Part shown: positions 48,623 to 57,965 of the stretch, one piece after another
How positions within the stretch are numbered: position 1 is the first letter of the stretch
Layout of the letters: every line of letters starts with the position of its first letter
Assembly (NCBI GenBank): GCA_014904985.1
Contig: MU129139.1
Coordinates: 25,844-89,843 of the forward strand
Length of the DNA: 64,000 bases
Direction of reading: 5' to 3'
Source of the DNA: Hydnum rufescens UP504
Lineage: Eukaryota; Basidiomycota; Agaricomycetes; Cantharellales; Hydnaceae
The notes under the pieces: model-generated
What the model saw: the letters and a program-made list of their open reading frames with translations, nothing else
Databases searched by the model: none
Told to the model about the DNA's origin: nothing
Position numbers and translations under genes: made by a program

Positions 48623-49400
48623 CTGGTCAGGCCTTTGTAGCACTCCACAAAATCCTCACATGTGATTGACCATTCCTTGATGGCATAACTGTCCATAATG
48701 ATGACAGTCTTCTTCTTATTGGTTGAAATGTCAATCTCAGTCTTTGTTGGATAGTTGGTGTTAGAGAGACAGTGTTCTCACATCTCATGAATGGAAAACA
48801 TGGGGAGGGGGCATATTGCATTTCATGAATGTGCCTCACAAGGTCAGGGGCTGCATATTCCCCACTGGCCAGTAAGCTGGCAAGGCTCCTCTCTGGCTGA
48901 AGGGTGGCAGTACTAGAAGGGGAGAGGGATGCAACTGGATCATGAGGAGTGTTGCTTTCTGTGGCCCCAGCCCCTGGGTTGGGTTGGCCATCACCTCTGT
49001 TGTCTACAGCATTGGTAGCTTCCCAGTCCCCCATGTTTTCAGCAATAGCTGCCTCAAACTTGGACTGAGATATTGTGAGTCCAAGTCACTCATTTTTGCT
49101 TTGAGGAGCCAGGCAAAAAGTTTTTGAGCCTCATTCTTTGCATTGCTCTCCTGTGCTGGATGTGCACTGCCAGGGTTAGGGGGCCACTTGACGAGCCTGG
49201 GATGACATGACTGGGAGTCATATCACTAGGTGCATCCCCACTATCAGCAGTACCAGCAGTCAAACCACTCTGCACTGGATTGATGACACCAGGAGAAACC
49301 ATGATGAATGCAAAAGTTATATTCAAACTGATGAGGAAGATCAATGTGTGGGAGTTCCAGTCAAGCAGATCAAGTATGGTCAAGAACACATGACTCTGCT
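48623..49400 (-). pseudogene. Probable LINE ORF1 remnant
   Basis: Minus-strand frames 49389-49090 and 49034-48627 are fairly long and Ser/Pro/Gln-rich at the start, followed by HIHEMQYAPSPCFPFM. This composition and the position upstream of the LINE RT on the same strand suggest the gag-like ORF1 of that LINE, with the zinc knuckle, endonuclease and start of RT lost where the LTRs now lie. Family assignment is inference. Confidence 0.4.
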
Positions 49401-49875
49401 GCTCAACTGATTATCTAACTGGGAGACTGAGGCTCATTCCTCATTCTCAGTCTCTGTCACTAAAACTACAAAACTTGATTCCTTATATGTATTTTTGGAT
49501 GTCTGTGTACTTTTCTGTGTCAAAGTCTGTGTGATGTTTGGAATGGTGCAGTTGTGGGATGTTTGGATGACTAATCAGGCTGAGTCATATCTTTTGCTTA
49601 GTCATACTAATTGCTTAGTCATACTTTTGAGTCTGGGTTTTTGATTACAAATATTGGTTACATAAGCATATTTTTTTGACATGTAGAAAACTTTTTATTT
49701 TGTTTGTCAAATGGAGACATTTCAACTGAGTTTCCTTGATATCTTTGGGCAGTAGCAAGATAAGGTTGTCCTAAACACTCCAACAGATCATTGATTGAGG
49801 TCTAAGGTTAGAGCACTTCCAAACTCACATTTTCAGATACTAGACAGTTATTCCTTCCACAGTGGCAGAGGAACT
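49401..49875. other. A+T-rich stretch without gene
   Basis: No coding frame. GCTTAGTCATA and TGAGTCATA words recur around 49570-49640, resembling the left flank at 32020-32145. CpG is nearly absent. Confidence 0.4.
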
Positions 49876-50454
49876 TGTAATATAGAGCCCCAATTCTTTA
49901 AGTATATACTTGTTGTGTCCTGTTTGTACCTTATGTAATAGCATGGCTGTGAGGATTCTAAGTCCCAGTGGCGCCGGAATCAAAGTACTCTTTTGCCTGG
50001 ACCTCATAGCTCCCGCTTGAACCATGAAATCAATGTAGCCATGCAGCAACTACATGACCAAGTCATGTAATGAATCAACTGCATCAAGACCTGCGATCTG
50101 TCGCCATAGAGCATGAGGCAGAGATGGATAAAGGGAGTCGCATATGAGCACGACTCAGTTAGGTAAGTACACTCCTCTAGTGTACCTGCTAACTACCCTT
50201 TCCCCCCATAGATAGTAGCTGAGCCCTTTGGCCAGCTACTACCATATTCCCTTACCCATTCCCCCCTCTCCTCTTGCTTCTCCCCCATCTGAAGTGAAGC
50301 CAGTGCTTAGCTTCATTCATGGCCCTCCCACTTGAAGCCAGTGCTTAGAGCAGTTGGATTACTTTCCTCCTTCTGTTCACAGGTCCCTCGAATCTGCCTT
50401 GTCTAATGATGACAAATACTGTGGTCCCTTGAAGTCAAGGACCATGTTATTACA
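49876..50454. repeat. LTR, TGTAAT...ATTACA family, inverted copy
   Basis: 579 bp, the inverse complement of the LTR at 30219-30789, with partial CpG loss. It lacks a matching target duplication (left gaact, right ttggt). The right flank begins TTGGTTCCCTC, compatible with a primer binding site, so this may be the 5' LTR of a truncated element reading right. Confidence 0.75.
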
Positions 50455-51640
50455 TTGGTTCCCTCTAGCTGATGAGGTGGTTGAACCAACCAACCCTCTG
50501 CCATTGCCAGACTCCCTGTCCTGCTCACTCCAATCCACACCAGGCAATATGAGTAAATGGGGTTGACCTTTGAAACCCAATGCTAATGATGTGATCCCGC
50601 ATCATGTCCCATTGTCTCAACATGATGACATTCTGTATCACCCTGCAACACATGAATGTATCGCCATTCCCCCTTGTCTCCATTCTCTAGAATGCTATCT
50701 TGAAATCATGCATAGATTGGATGAGCCAGTAGGCAACTATACAGACCCTTCCTCTGCAGCCCCTGTCACCATGTACCAATTCTTGATGGTATGGATGAAA
50801 TTCACTCCAGTGCAGTACCACACTGCCTATTTCCTGTTTGATGAAGAGCAACAGAGATGGTTCATGGACAGGGAACTCATTATCATGATCCAGACAGCCC
50901 TGGAGAGGCTGCAGCATGTCATTATGGATGTCATAGGGATAGTGGGGGAGGAGCCACATCACTTTGTAATAGATCGTGACTCCAAATTAACAGAGCAATT
51001 GTGGATGTCCAATCAGCTCAAGGAGCTCATGATGGCTGATAGGCTGTTAAAATTGTGAGTTGACTTAACATTTGAGAGACTTGCCAAGCTCAGAAAGCTG
51101 CACCAGGGGGAAACTTTGTCAACTCCTATGGCTATGGAGGACTCCCTTCCCCCTACACCTGAATTGAAGGACCACCTGCACAAAGTGTGGCTTGATCTAC
51201 GTCTCCCTACCAAGAATGTGGCTCGTCAGGCCCTCACTGTGGGATGGGAAGCAATTGAAGCCAATCTCAATGGCACTTGCCCTATCAACCAGGCCATGAG
51301 GTATCCCTTCTCAGGCACAAGCCCTGAAGTACATGTACTATGATGTTAAGCTGGAAGATGCCCTTGGAGTCCAACCTCTCCCCTGCATAAACACAGATCC
51401 CCATGGCTTGGGGCTATTCCTCCCCCTGGACAAACTCCAGGAGCCCAGCAGAGATGCGAATCAGGACTTCTCACAAAGTCCAAGGGCAGGTGTGGGCTCA
51501 ATAGTATATTTGCCCACCTGGCCTGCCCAGTCATCCAGGCAGGGCTTGCAAGGAAGTTCCTCCATGCTCCAAGCTTCATCTATTGATTTGGAAGCATCAC
51601 CAGCCATTTGGCAAGATGTCCCTCTTGAGGACCAATGACC
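50455..51640 (+). pseudogene. Decayed ORF behind the LTR, gag-like position
   Basis: A single plus frame runs from about 50354 (inside the LTR) to 51343, interrupted only by TGA at 50564 and 51056, then shifts at about 51335 and stays open to 51638. The first part has acidic and aromatic segments (YFLFDEEQQRWFMDRELI, GIVGEEPHHFVIDRDSKL). I do not recognise the family; following directly after an LTR it may be gag of that element. Very low CpG. Confidence 0.4.
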
Positions 51641-52234
51641 CCAAGAGAGCATCCCCATCACTCCAAATCCCAAGAGTCACTTCAGGGTCCTTTCCCAATG
51701 GATCTCCACCCTTGGGGAAGGGCTAAAGAATACCCTCTGGACCCCCTCAAGGCCACAGCCTCTGGGATCAAGTAGGGAACCAGCAGGAGCATGGGAAATG
51801 GGGGCTGTATTAGGCCAGATGATCTGAAAATCGTCAAACAGGATTGTCCCAGCCGTAGGACTGACCCAACAAGCACAGGATCGTTCGCCACATGCCAACT
51901 ATCTCATAGTGTGATCAAATGCAGTGGAAAACATGAGGCTATCTCCAGGCCAGGCATGGAACCTTGTCACTGACACGCCTGCCCTACCTGCCCTGGGAGC
52001 CACCAGAGCCCATAACTACTATTTGGGCCTAATCAAAGTGGCCCCGATGCCCTAGCTCAGCTTGCTCTTTGTGAGTAACCCAATACAAGCCCCATCATCC
52101 AAATTAGGGCAAGCCCCTGTCATTTCCCAAGCATCGAATGGGAACACACCTCCCCTGGATCCTTCAAGATGCATGAGCCCCGAATCTTTCACAGGAGACC
52201 TACGAGTCAAGGATCCACTGCCCTCTCAACCCAG
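51641..52234. other. Likely continuation of the decayed element
   Basis: Short frames only, for example 51791-51973 on plus. Composition and CpG loss resemble the preceding ORF. No motif recognised. Confidence 0.3.
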
Positions 52235-52470
52235 GCCACCCTGTAGTATAGATATATCAAACACGGTATGGTACCATAGTGAATTGATATATCAACACAG
52301 TAACTTGCCACTGTGGTAACTTATGGTATCTGATATATAAGGATATATCAATACCATAATAGCTACCAAATGGCCCAGCATTGCCATTAGCTTGCTGGTC
52401 ACTGCCCATATAAATCTACTTATTATATTAGGCATATCCACATTAGGAATAATCTATTATATTACCATTG
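52235..52470. repeat. ATATATCA repeat, copy 1
   Basis: Starts with TAGTATAGATATATCAAACA and has several GATATATCA and GGTACCAT words that can pair. Repeated in direct orientation at 52695 and inversely at 57375-57490. Confidence 0.8.
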
Positions 52471-52694
52471 GATATCTATATTGGGTGCACTAGTGGGCCA
52501 CCAGGGTTACTGCATTGGTCACTGCCCATTGAAATAAATGATTTGAATCTGCTACATCCAAAAAACTCAGCACCATCCATTGGTGCCCACCCCCTCTGGC
52601 AGTGGGGTCACTGTGCAGGGCAGTGGACAACCCCAAATGATGGGTGTATGCTAGAAACCAGCCCATCGGGGCTGCCCATTCATCCCAGTTGGCA

Positions 52695-52935
52695 GCCCTA
52701 GCTGTAGTATAGATATATCAAACATGGTATCATACCAGTGTTAATTAATATATGAAACCCACTAACTACCACAATGGTAACTACCATGCCTATATATCAG
52801 GATGTATCAGTACTGCAGTACCAGCCAAATAGGCTGCATTGCCATTTCATTGCTTGTCACTGCCCATTTAAATATTATTACTATATTGTGAATTCCCATA
52901 TTAGGATTTATTTATTATATTATCTAATATTCAAT
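52695..52935. repeat. ATATATCA repeat, copy 2 (left arm)
   Basis: Same start, AGCTGTAGTATAGATATATC. Together with the inverse copy at 57375-57490 it forms a ~100-bp inverted pair around the hairpin-intron array. Confidence 0.75.
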
Positions 52936-53039
52936 ATTTACATTTAATATTTATATTTAATCCCAAAAATACTACATTAGCTGCATTCAAAAGAGGCCAC
53001 ATATTGACTCACCCTATTATGAATGAACCATAATGCCGA
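52936..53039. other. A+T-rich spacer
   Basis: TATTTAATATT-type simple sequence followed by 60 bp without features. Confidence 0.4.
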
Positions 53040-53262
53040 GCCCAGGTATTGTGCGGTATGGGTTTCAATCATGCGGGTGGGTATTGATTGTGTGGGTATG
53101 GGTTTTGATCATGTGGGTACAGGGTTTCATCACATGGGTATGGAATTTTGTCACATGGGTACAGGGTTTTGTTGCATGGGTACAGGGTTTTGTTGCATGG
53201 GTACAGGGTTTTGTCATGTGGATATGGGGTTTCATTGCACAGGTATGGGTTTCATTGGAGTG
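53040..53262. repeat. Minisatellite, ~21-bp units
   Basis: About ten units of the type CATGGGTACAGGGTTTTGTTG, perfect in the middle and diverged at the left. ORFs through it give only periodic peptides. Confidence 0.9.
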
Positions 53263-53267
53263 GGATG

Positions 53268-53819
53268 TGTAATGAAGTGCCTCCCAGATTCAGGAGGGCA
53301 CTCATTGTTGTACTTGGACAAAGCGAAGTCAACAGGTGGGGAGCAGAGGTAGGGGAAGGAGAAGGAAGGATAATCACACCACCCTTAGCACTAGCTTCAG
53401 GTGGGGGAGCCAGACACAGAGCTAGGCACTGGCTTTGCTCTGAGTCTGGGGGAAAAGGTTGTGAGGGAAAGACAGTCATGATGAAAGGCATAAAGGAGTA
53501 GTGACTGGCCAAGTGGCACAGTCACTACCTAAGGAGAGGAAGGGGATCAGTAGGAGGAAGGGTGATCCTGCTTACTGCTTTCCCTGCTAGAGTCCCAAGG
53601 CACAAGTCCAGAGCCAGGGAAAGGGCTAGTATTGATGGCTACTAGGGGCCAGCAAGATATCCAGATAGAAGCAGCAAAGACAAGAGACAAGAGGCAAGGG
53701 GGTTCACGGTTCTCGCTAGGCATAGAGGTCCAGGCAAAAGATTCTTATTCCATCTCGGCATCTGCCGTATATACATGACTTTTGAGTCCGAACTCCCTTA
53801 TGTAATACACTATATTACA
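53268..53819. repeat. Solo LTR, TGTAAT...TTACA family
   Basis: 552 bp with target duplication ggatg (53263-53267 and 53820-53824). Close relative of 30947-31491. Confidence 0.88.
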
Positions 53820-53853
53820 GGATGTCCTGACCTTCCATGCTGGTAGAGGCAAT

Positions 53854-54767
53854 CTAGAGTAATAAGTGATGTGAGTTAGAAACAAAGAAGAGCCAGCACC
53901 AAAAGAGCAGCCTTTGCTGCTCTTTTGGTGCTGGTGGACCAAGACTAATTGACGACTCACCTGATATTACCACACCTGCTGCCATGGGTGTGGTAATGTT
54001 GCATAGGGCTGGACCCTCAGAATTTTCAGCAGCTGCACACATAGGTACTACAGGGGGGGCTTCATCCATACTCTCATCAGGCAGATTTTGGCACAGGGGG
54101 GGACCTAGAATAACTCATATGTTATGTTAGTAAAATCAAAGAGAAGCAGCACCAAAAGAGCAGCTGGTGCTGCTCTTTTGGTGCCACTGCAAGGAAAACT
54201 CACTAGATGGTACCACACCTGCTCTGGTGGGTGTGTGGTACCATATTTCACTGGTCATTGCATACAGTTGAGGGCAGGCTCTGATCAGGTCTTGAGTGGC
54301 TGCACACATCCATAGTTTGTCCTGGGTCTCACCCACATTCTTGTCAGATTGGGTTTTGTGCAAGGAGGGACCTACAATAATAAATAACATGTTAGTAAAA
54401 AAAATATAAAAAAAGGTAGCACCAAAAGAGCAGCTGGTGCTGCTCTTTTGGTGCCATTGTACAGGTTAGGAGGAGAAACTCACCAGATAGTACCACACAC
54501 CTGCTGCAGTGGGTGTGTGGTACCATATTCTGCCCATTGTTGCATGGGTTTGGGGGCTGTGCATGTATGGTCTTGCATGGATTTGGGCCCTCATTAATTT
54601 TTGGGTGGCCCCCGGGTTTTGTATCATTGTCATTCAGGTCAGGGGTGAGGGCCTTAGACCTAGAGTGGGGTGGTATGGTGTGTTAGTGAGAGTCTTAGAG
54701 AAGTGCAAAGAGGGCAGCTTTCGCTGCCCTTTTTACATGGGTGTATCTAGTAGGAGGGGGGACTCAC
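53854..54767 (-). repeat. Hairpin-intron array, left-facing, four units
   Basis: Minus-strand intron-like units at 54767-54660, 54483-54372, 54203-54105 and 53960-53854 (99-112 nt). Each has donor GTGAGT, a 10-17 bp hairpin with a 4-nt loop (for example GCACCAAAAGAGCAGC paired with GCTGCTCTTTTGGTGC at 54147-54184 and 54417-54456), a TTAC/CTAAC branch region and acceptor CTAG or GTAG. The exon-like segments between them (176, 168, 144 nt) each contain an ACCACAC...GTGTGGT palindrome next to the donor. Some exons share a peptide-like MCAA stretch in one frame, but lengths are not multiples of three. Transcription is inferred only from splice-like signals. Not LTR-, LINE- or known DNA-transposon-like. 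Confidence 0.7.
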
Positions 54768-54873
54768 TTGTGTACTCATGGTGTGTGTGGTCCTGTTCTA
54801 GTTTTGTGGGGATCCTGTTGGTCGCATGTCCTATATACGAGTGATGTGGATTAGGTAAGCATCAAAACAAACA

Positions 54874-55217
54874 CTGAACACTGGGAGTTTCCAGGCTTGA
54901 ATGAGCACCCAATTAGGGGCAGTACAAAGCTCATATGGATAGATAGTAAATACCTAGATAGAAAATAAAGACTATATTTCATGGGTGACGAAATTAATGG
55001 GATGATTGAGCCAATTTTCAATTTCTCACACCTTCAATTTCCTAAATAGGAAATTGAAGGTGTGAGAAATTGAAAATTGGCTCAATCGTCCCATTAGTTT
55101 CATCACCCATGAAATATAGTCTTTATTTTCTATCTAGGTATTTACTATCTATCCATATGACCTTTGTACTGCCCCTAATTGGGCACTCATTTGAGCCTGG
55201 AAACTCCCAGTGTTCAG
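54874..55217. repeat. 344-bp palindrome at the centre of two arrays
   Basis: Arms of about 172 bp (CTGAACACTGGGAGTTTCC on the left, its complement on the right) meet at TTCCTAAATAGGAA (around 55046) without a loop. Few mismatches, mostly C/T. The arrays on both sides read away from it, so it lies where a shared divergent promoter would be. No TATA or other element is claimed. Confidence 0.92.
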
Positions 55218-55307
55218 TAGCATCTTCAGATCTACTTGTCAAAGGCACCCAAAACAAGCACAACATGGTGCCACGCACCCCCCAGGGCAGGTGTGTGGCA
55301 CTATTAG

Positions 55308-56776
55308 GTGAGTTTTTCCTTCATGGGGTGTACCATGATGCCAAAAGAGCACATTAGGTGCTCTTTTGACATTGTCTTCAGTTTTTTTTTTTACTAATGT
55401 CTTATTATTCTAGGTACCTCCACTGCACAATACCCCCACTGATGAGGTTCAAGATGAATACAAATGCATGCAGCCACCTGGACCCTGATCCTCCATGACA
55501 ATGAACTAAATGCAGGACCACACACCCACTCCAGCGGGTGTGTGGTAATAGTTGGTAAGTTTCTCCCTGCAGCATGTACAACAGACAACAGCACCCAAAG
55601 AGCAGCAGTAGCTGCTCTTTGGGTGCTGCTTGTGTTTTTTTTGCTTTAAACTAATGTATTATTTATTATTCTAGTCTCCCCTTGATGCATGAAACCCCAC
55701 CTGACAAGAACACAGGATGAAAAATGGATGTGCGCAGCCACCTGGAACCTGATCCAAGAACCCAGCACCCGAACACCCACAAGCTACATGATGACAGATG
55801 AAATACAGAACCACATGCCCCCTGTGGGGTGTGTGTGGTTATACTGGGTAAGTCCTCAATTACAGGACATACAGCAGCACCAAAAGAGCAGCAGAAGCTG
55901 CTCTTTTGGTGCTGCTTGTGTTTTCTTTTTCTGTTACTAATGTGTTGCTAACCTAGGTCTCTTCTCCAACTATGAAACCCCACCTGAAGCAAGCACATAT
56001 GAAGCCCAGGGTGAAACCCGAGCACATGCAGTGACCCAAAGGCCCTGCCCCCCACCCCCAAGCACCCATAACATACATGACAACTTAAATACGGCACCAC
56101 ACACCTGCTGTGGCAGGTGTGTGGTAAAACCCAGTGAGTTTTTAATTATGACATGTACAACAGTGCCAAAAGAGCAGCAGAGGCTGCTCTTTTGGCACTG
56201 CCTCTTGTTTTTTTTAAAACTAATGTATCATTCCTTATTGTAGATTACCCCCACCCACATGAAAGTCTGCCTGATCAGAAGACCAATGTGGCCCCCACAC
56301 AAAATGATGCACAGCCACTGAACACCCCCTGAGTGCCCAGCACCCCAATGCTCACAACCTACACAACAAGAGGTCAAGCACAATACCACACACCTGCTGT
56401 GGCGGGTGTGTGGTAATTTCTGGTAAGTTCTTCCTTATAGCATGTACAATGGCACCAAAAGAGGAGCACAAGCTTCTCTTTTGGTGCTACTTCTGGTTTT
56501 TTTTTACTAAAATATTATTTGTTATTCTAGTCCCTCTCCTTGCACAAAATACGAATGCCCAGCCACTGAAGATTACACCCAAGGGCTCAGCCCCTGAACA
56601 CCGCAACCGGCGTGATGATGGACAAAGCATGGTACCACACCTGCTGCAGTGGGTGGGGTAGTACCAGGTAAGTTTTTAATTACAGTTTGTACAACAGCAC
56701 CAAAAGAGCAGCAGAAGCTGCTCTTTTGGTGCTGCCTCTGGTTTTTTTTTTACTAACTCACTATTCATTATTCTAG
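55308..56776 (+). repeat. Hairpin-intron array, right-facing, six units
   Basis: Plus-strand intron-like units at 55308-55413, 55555-55674, 55848-55956, 56134-56243, 56423-56530 and 56668-56776 (106-120 nt). Each shows GTAAGT or GTGAGT, a hairpin such as AGCACCAAAAGAGCAGC-agaa-GCTGCTCTTTTGGTGCT, a T8-10 tract, ACTAAT/ACTAAC, and TTCTAG or TTGTAG. Stems vary in a paired way: CCCAAAG/CTTTGGG at 55590, GCCAAAAG/CTTTTGGC at 56163. Exon-like segments are 141, 173, 177, 179 and 137 nt, with an ACCACACACC...GGTGTGTGGT palindrome 10-20 nt before each donor. Mixed exon phase argues against one protein. Host transcript, if any, unknown. Confidence 0.72.
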
Positions 56777-57267
56777 ACTGTCCCCACACAAAAACCTGCC
56801 TGGTGAGAACATGAAGAGGCCCTCGAACGAAATATGAACATGCAGCCACCAAAGACACATGCAAGGGCCACGAGAACAAAACCTGAAACCCACATGAGTA
56901 CAAAGACCTGTACAAGCCTGGGCTCGTGGACCTGTACAAATACCCACCCAAGCCCCCCGCCATATGTAGTAGCAGTAATAAATAATAATAATAATAATAA
57001 TGAAGCCTCTAGTGATGAATAATAAAAGCTTGTGATTATCCTGATAAGCCCTTATAGCCTGCTGACCCATTTAGGGACATGCTGGGACCTATCTTGATAC
57101 CCCCATCCAAATATATCCATATGTGGATGTATTTGATCCTGCATCAGTTGGTGACTGATGCAGTAACCCCACATACTGGTATTACTGACAATATCTGTGG
57201 GGATATGGCTGCCAATAGAAATCCTTTAAGTATATAGAGGAGTTCAAAACTCAAATAGTGTACAAGA
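56777..57267. other. End of the right-facing array and flank
   Basis: After the last acceptor there is no further unit. An AAT microsatellite (56976-57002) and A+T-rich sequence follow. It could be the 3' end of the hypothetical array transcript. GATGCAGGATC-type words near 57120-57180 form a small inverted repeat (CTGATGCAGT/ACTGATGCAG region). Confidence 0.4.
56976..57002. repeat. AAT microsatellite
   Basis: Eight to nine tandem AAT triplets. Confidence 0.95.
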
Positions 57268-57346
57268 TGAGTTAGCCTAGTTGGCTAGAGCACCTGGAGT
57301 TCCTCATGTATTGACACATTATGGGTTCAAATCTTGTGAAGTGCAT
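57268..57346 (+). pseudogene. tRNA-like sequence, possible SINE head
   Basis: A good A box (TAGCCTAGTTGGCTAGAGC) and B box (GGGTTCAAATC) at tRNA spacing, with a T stem held by G-T pairs as after C to T decay. The anticodon and acceptor stems do not fold, so it is a tRNA pseudogene or a tRNA-derived SINE rather than a working tRNA. Confidence 0.45.
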
Positions 57347-57374
57347 AATTCTGGGTTTGATTTTTGAAACCTTG

Positions 57375-57490
57375 TGCATGGGCTCCTGATATATCAGCCA
57401 TGGCAAGTTACCCTATGGTGACTACTGGGCTTGATATATTAATTAGACATGGTACCATACCATGTTTGATATATCAGCACTACAGCTAGT
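57375..57490. repeat. ATATATCA repeat, inverse copy (right arm)
   Basis: The inverse complement of 52695-52800 with roughly three quarters of bases matching by eye (ending CATGTTTGATATATCAGCACTACAGC). It closes the interval that contains both facing arrays. Confidence 0.7.
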
Positions 57491-57519
57491 GGTGCAGTTG
57501 GTCATCATGGATTCAAAAG

Positions 57520-57965
57520 GGGCAGGATTTCCTTATTTGGAAATCATGTGCTGATCTGGACTCACCCTTTATTGGGCATTCCACCCTGCTACAGTGCATT
57601 TGTTTGCTGCCAATTGTTGGCAGCATACATATTATAACCATATCTACCTTATAGTACAAAGAACTAACTTAAAAGGCAAAGCATAAAAATGAATTTACAA
57701 AAAAAACATGTGCATCTGGTGCCTACAGGCACTGGGCACACCATCTGAGGGCCCAAAAGTGTACAGAAAAGCTAGGTGCCCATGCACACACAGTTTTGTG
57801 TGCATAGGCTCATGGGTTCATCCATTAATCATTATGTTCTTGTAGCTGGGGTACTGGGTGGGTTTTGTGGGTCATCAGAGCCAAAGTCACCAACAACTAT
57901 GATAGTATCATCATTGTTGCCATAGTTTGAGGTGTAGGTGGGGTGTGGGAGCCACAGGAAAGGGA
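57520..57965. repeat. Diverged copy of the 22.9-23.2 kb repeat segment
   Basis: Same order of landmarks as 22930-23215: TTGGAAATCATGTGC, GCC-TA-AGGCACTGG and a GCCCATGCACAC-A-TTTTGTGTGCA hairpin. It links this region to the tandem block at 22.5 kb. Confidence 0.6.

Noticed and set aside
53033..53352. ORFs with periodic YRVLLHG- or VQGFVAW-type peptides
   Set aside because: They are the 21-bp minisatellite read in frames that stay open because the unit is a multiple of three.
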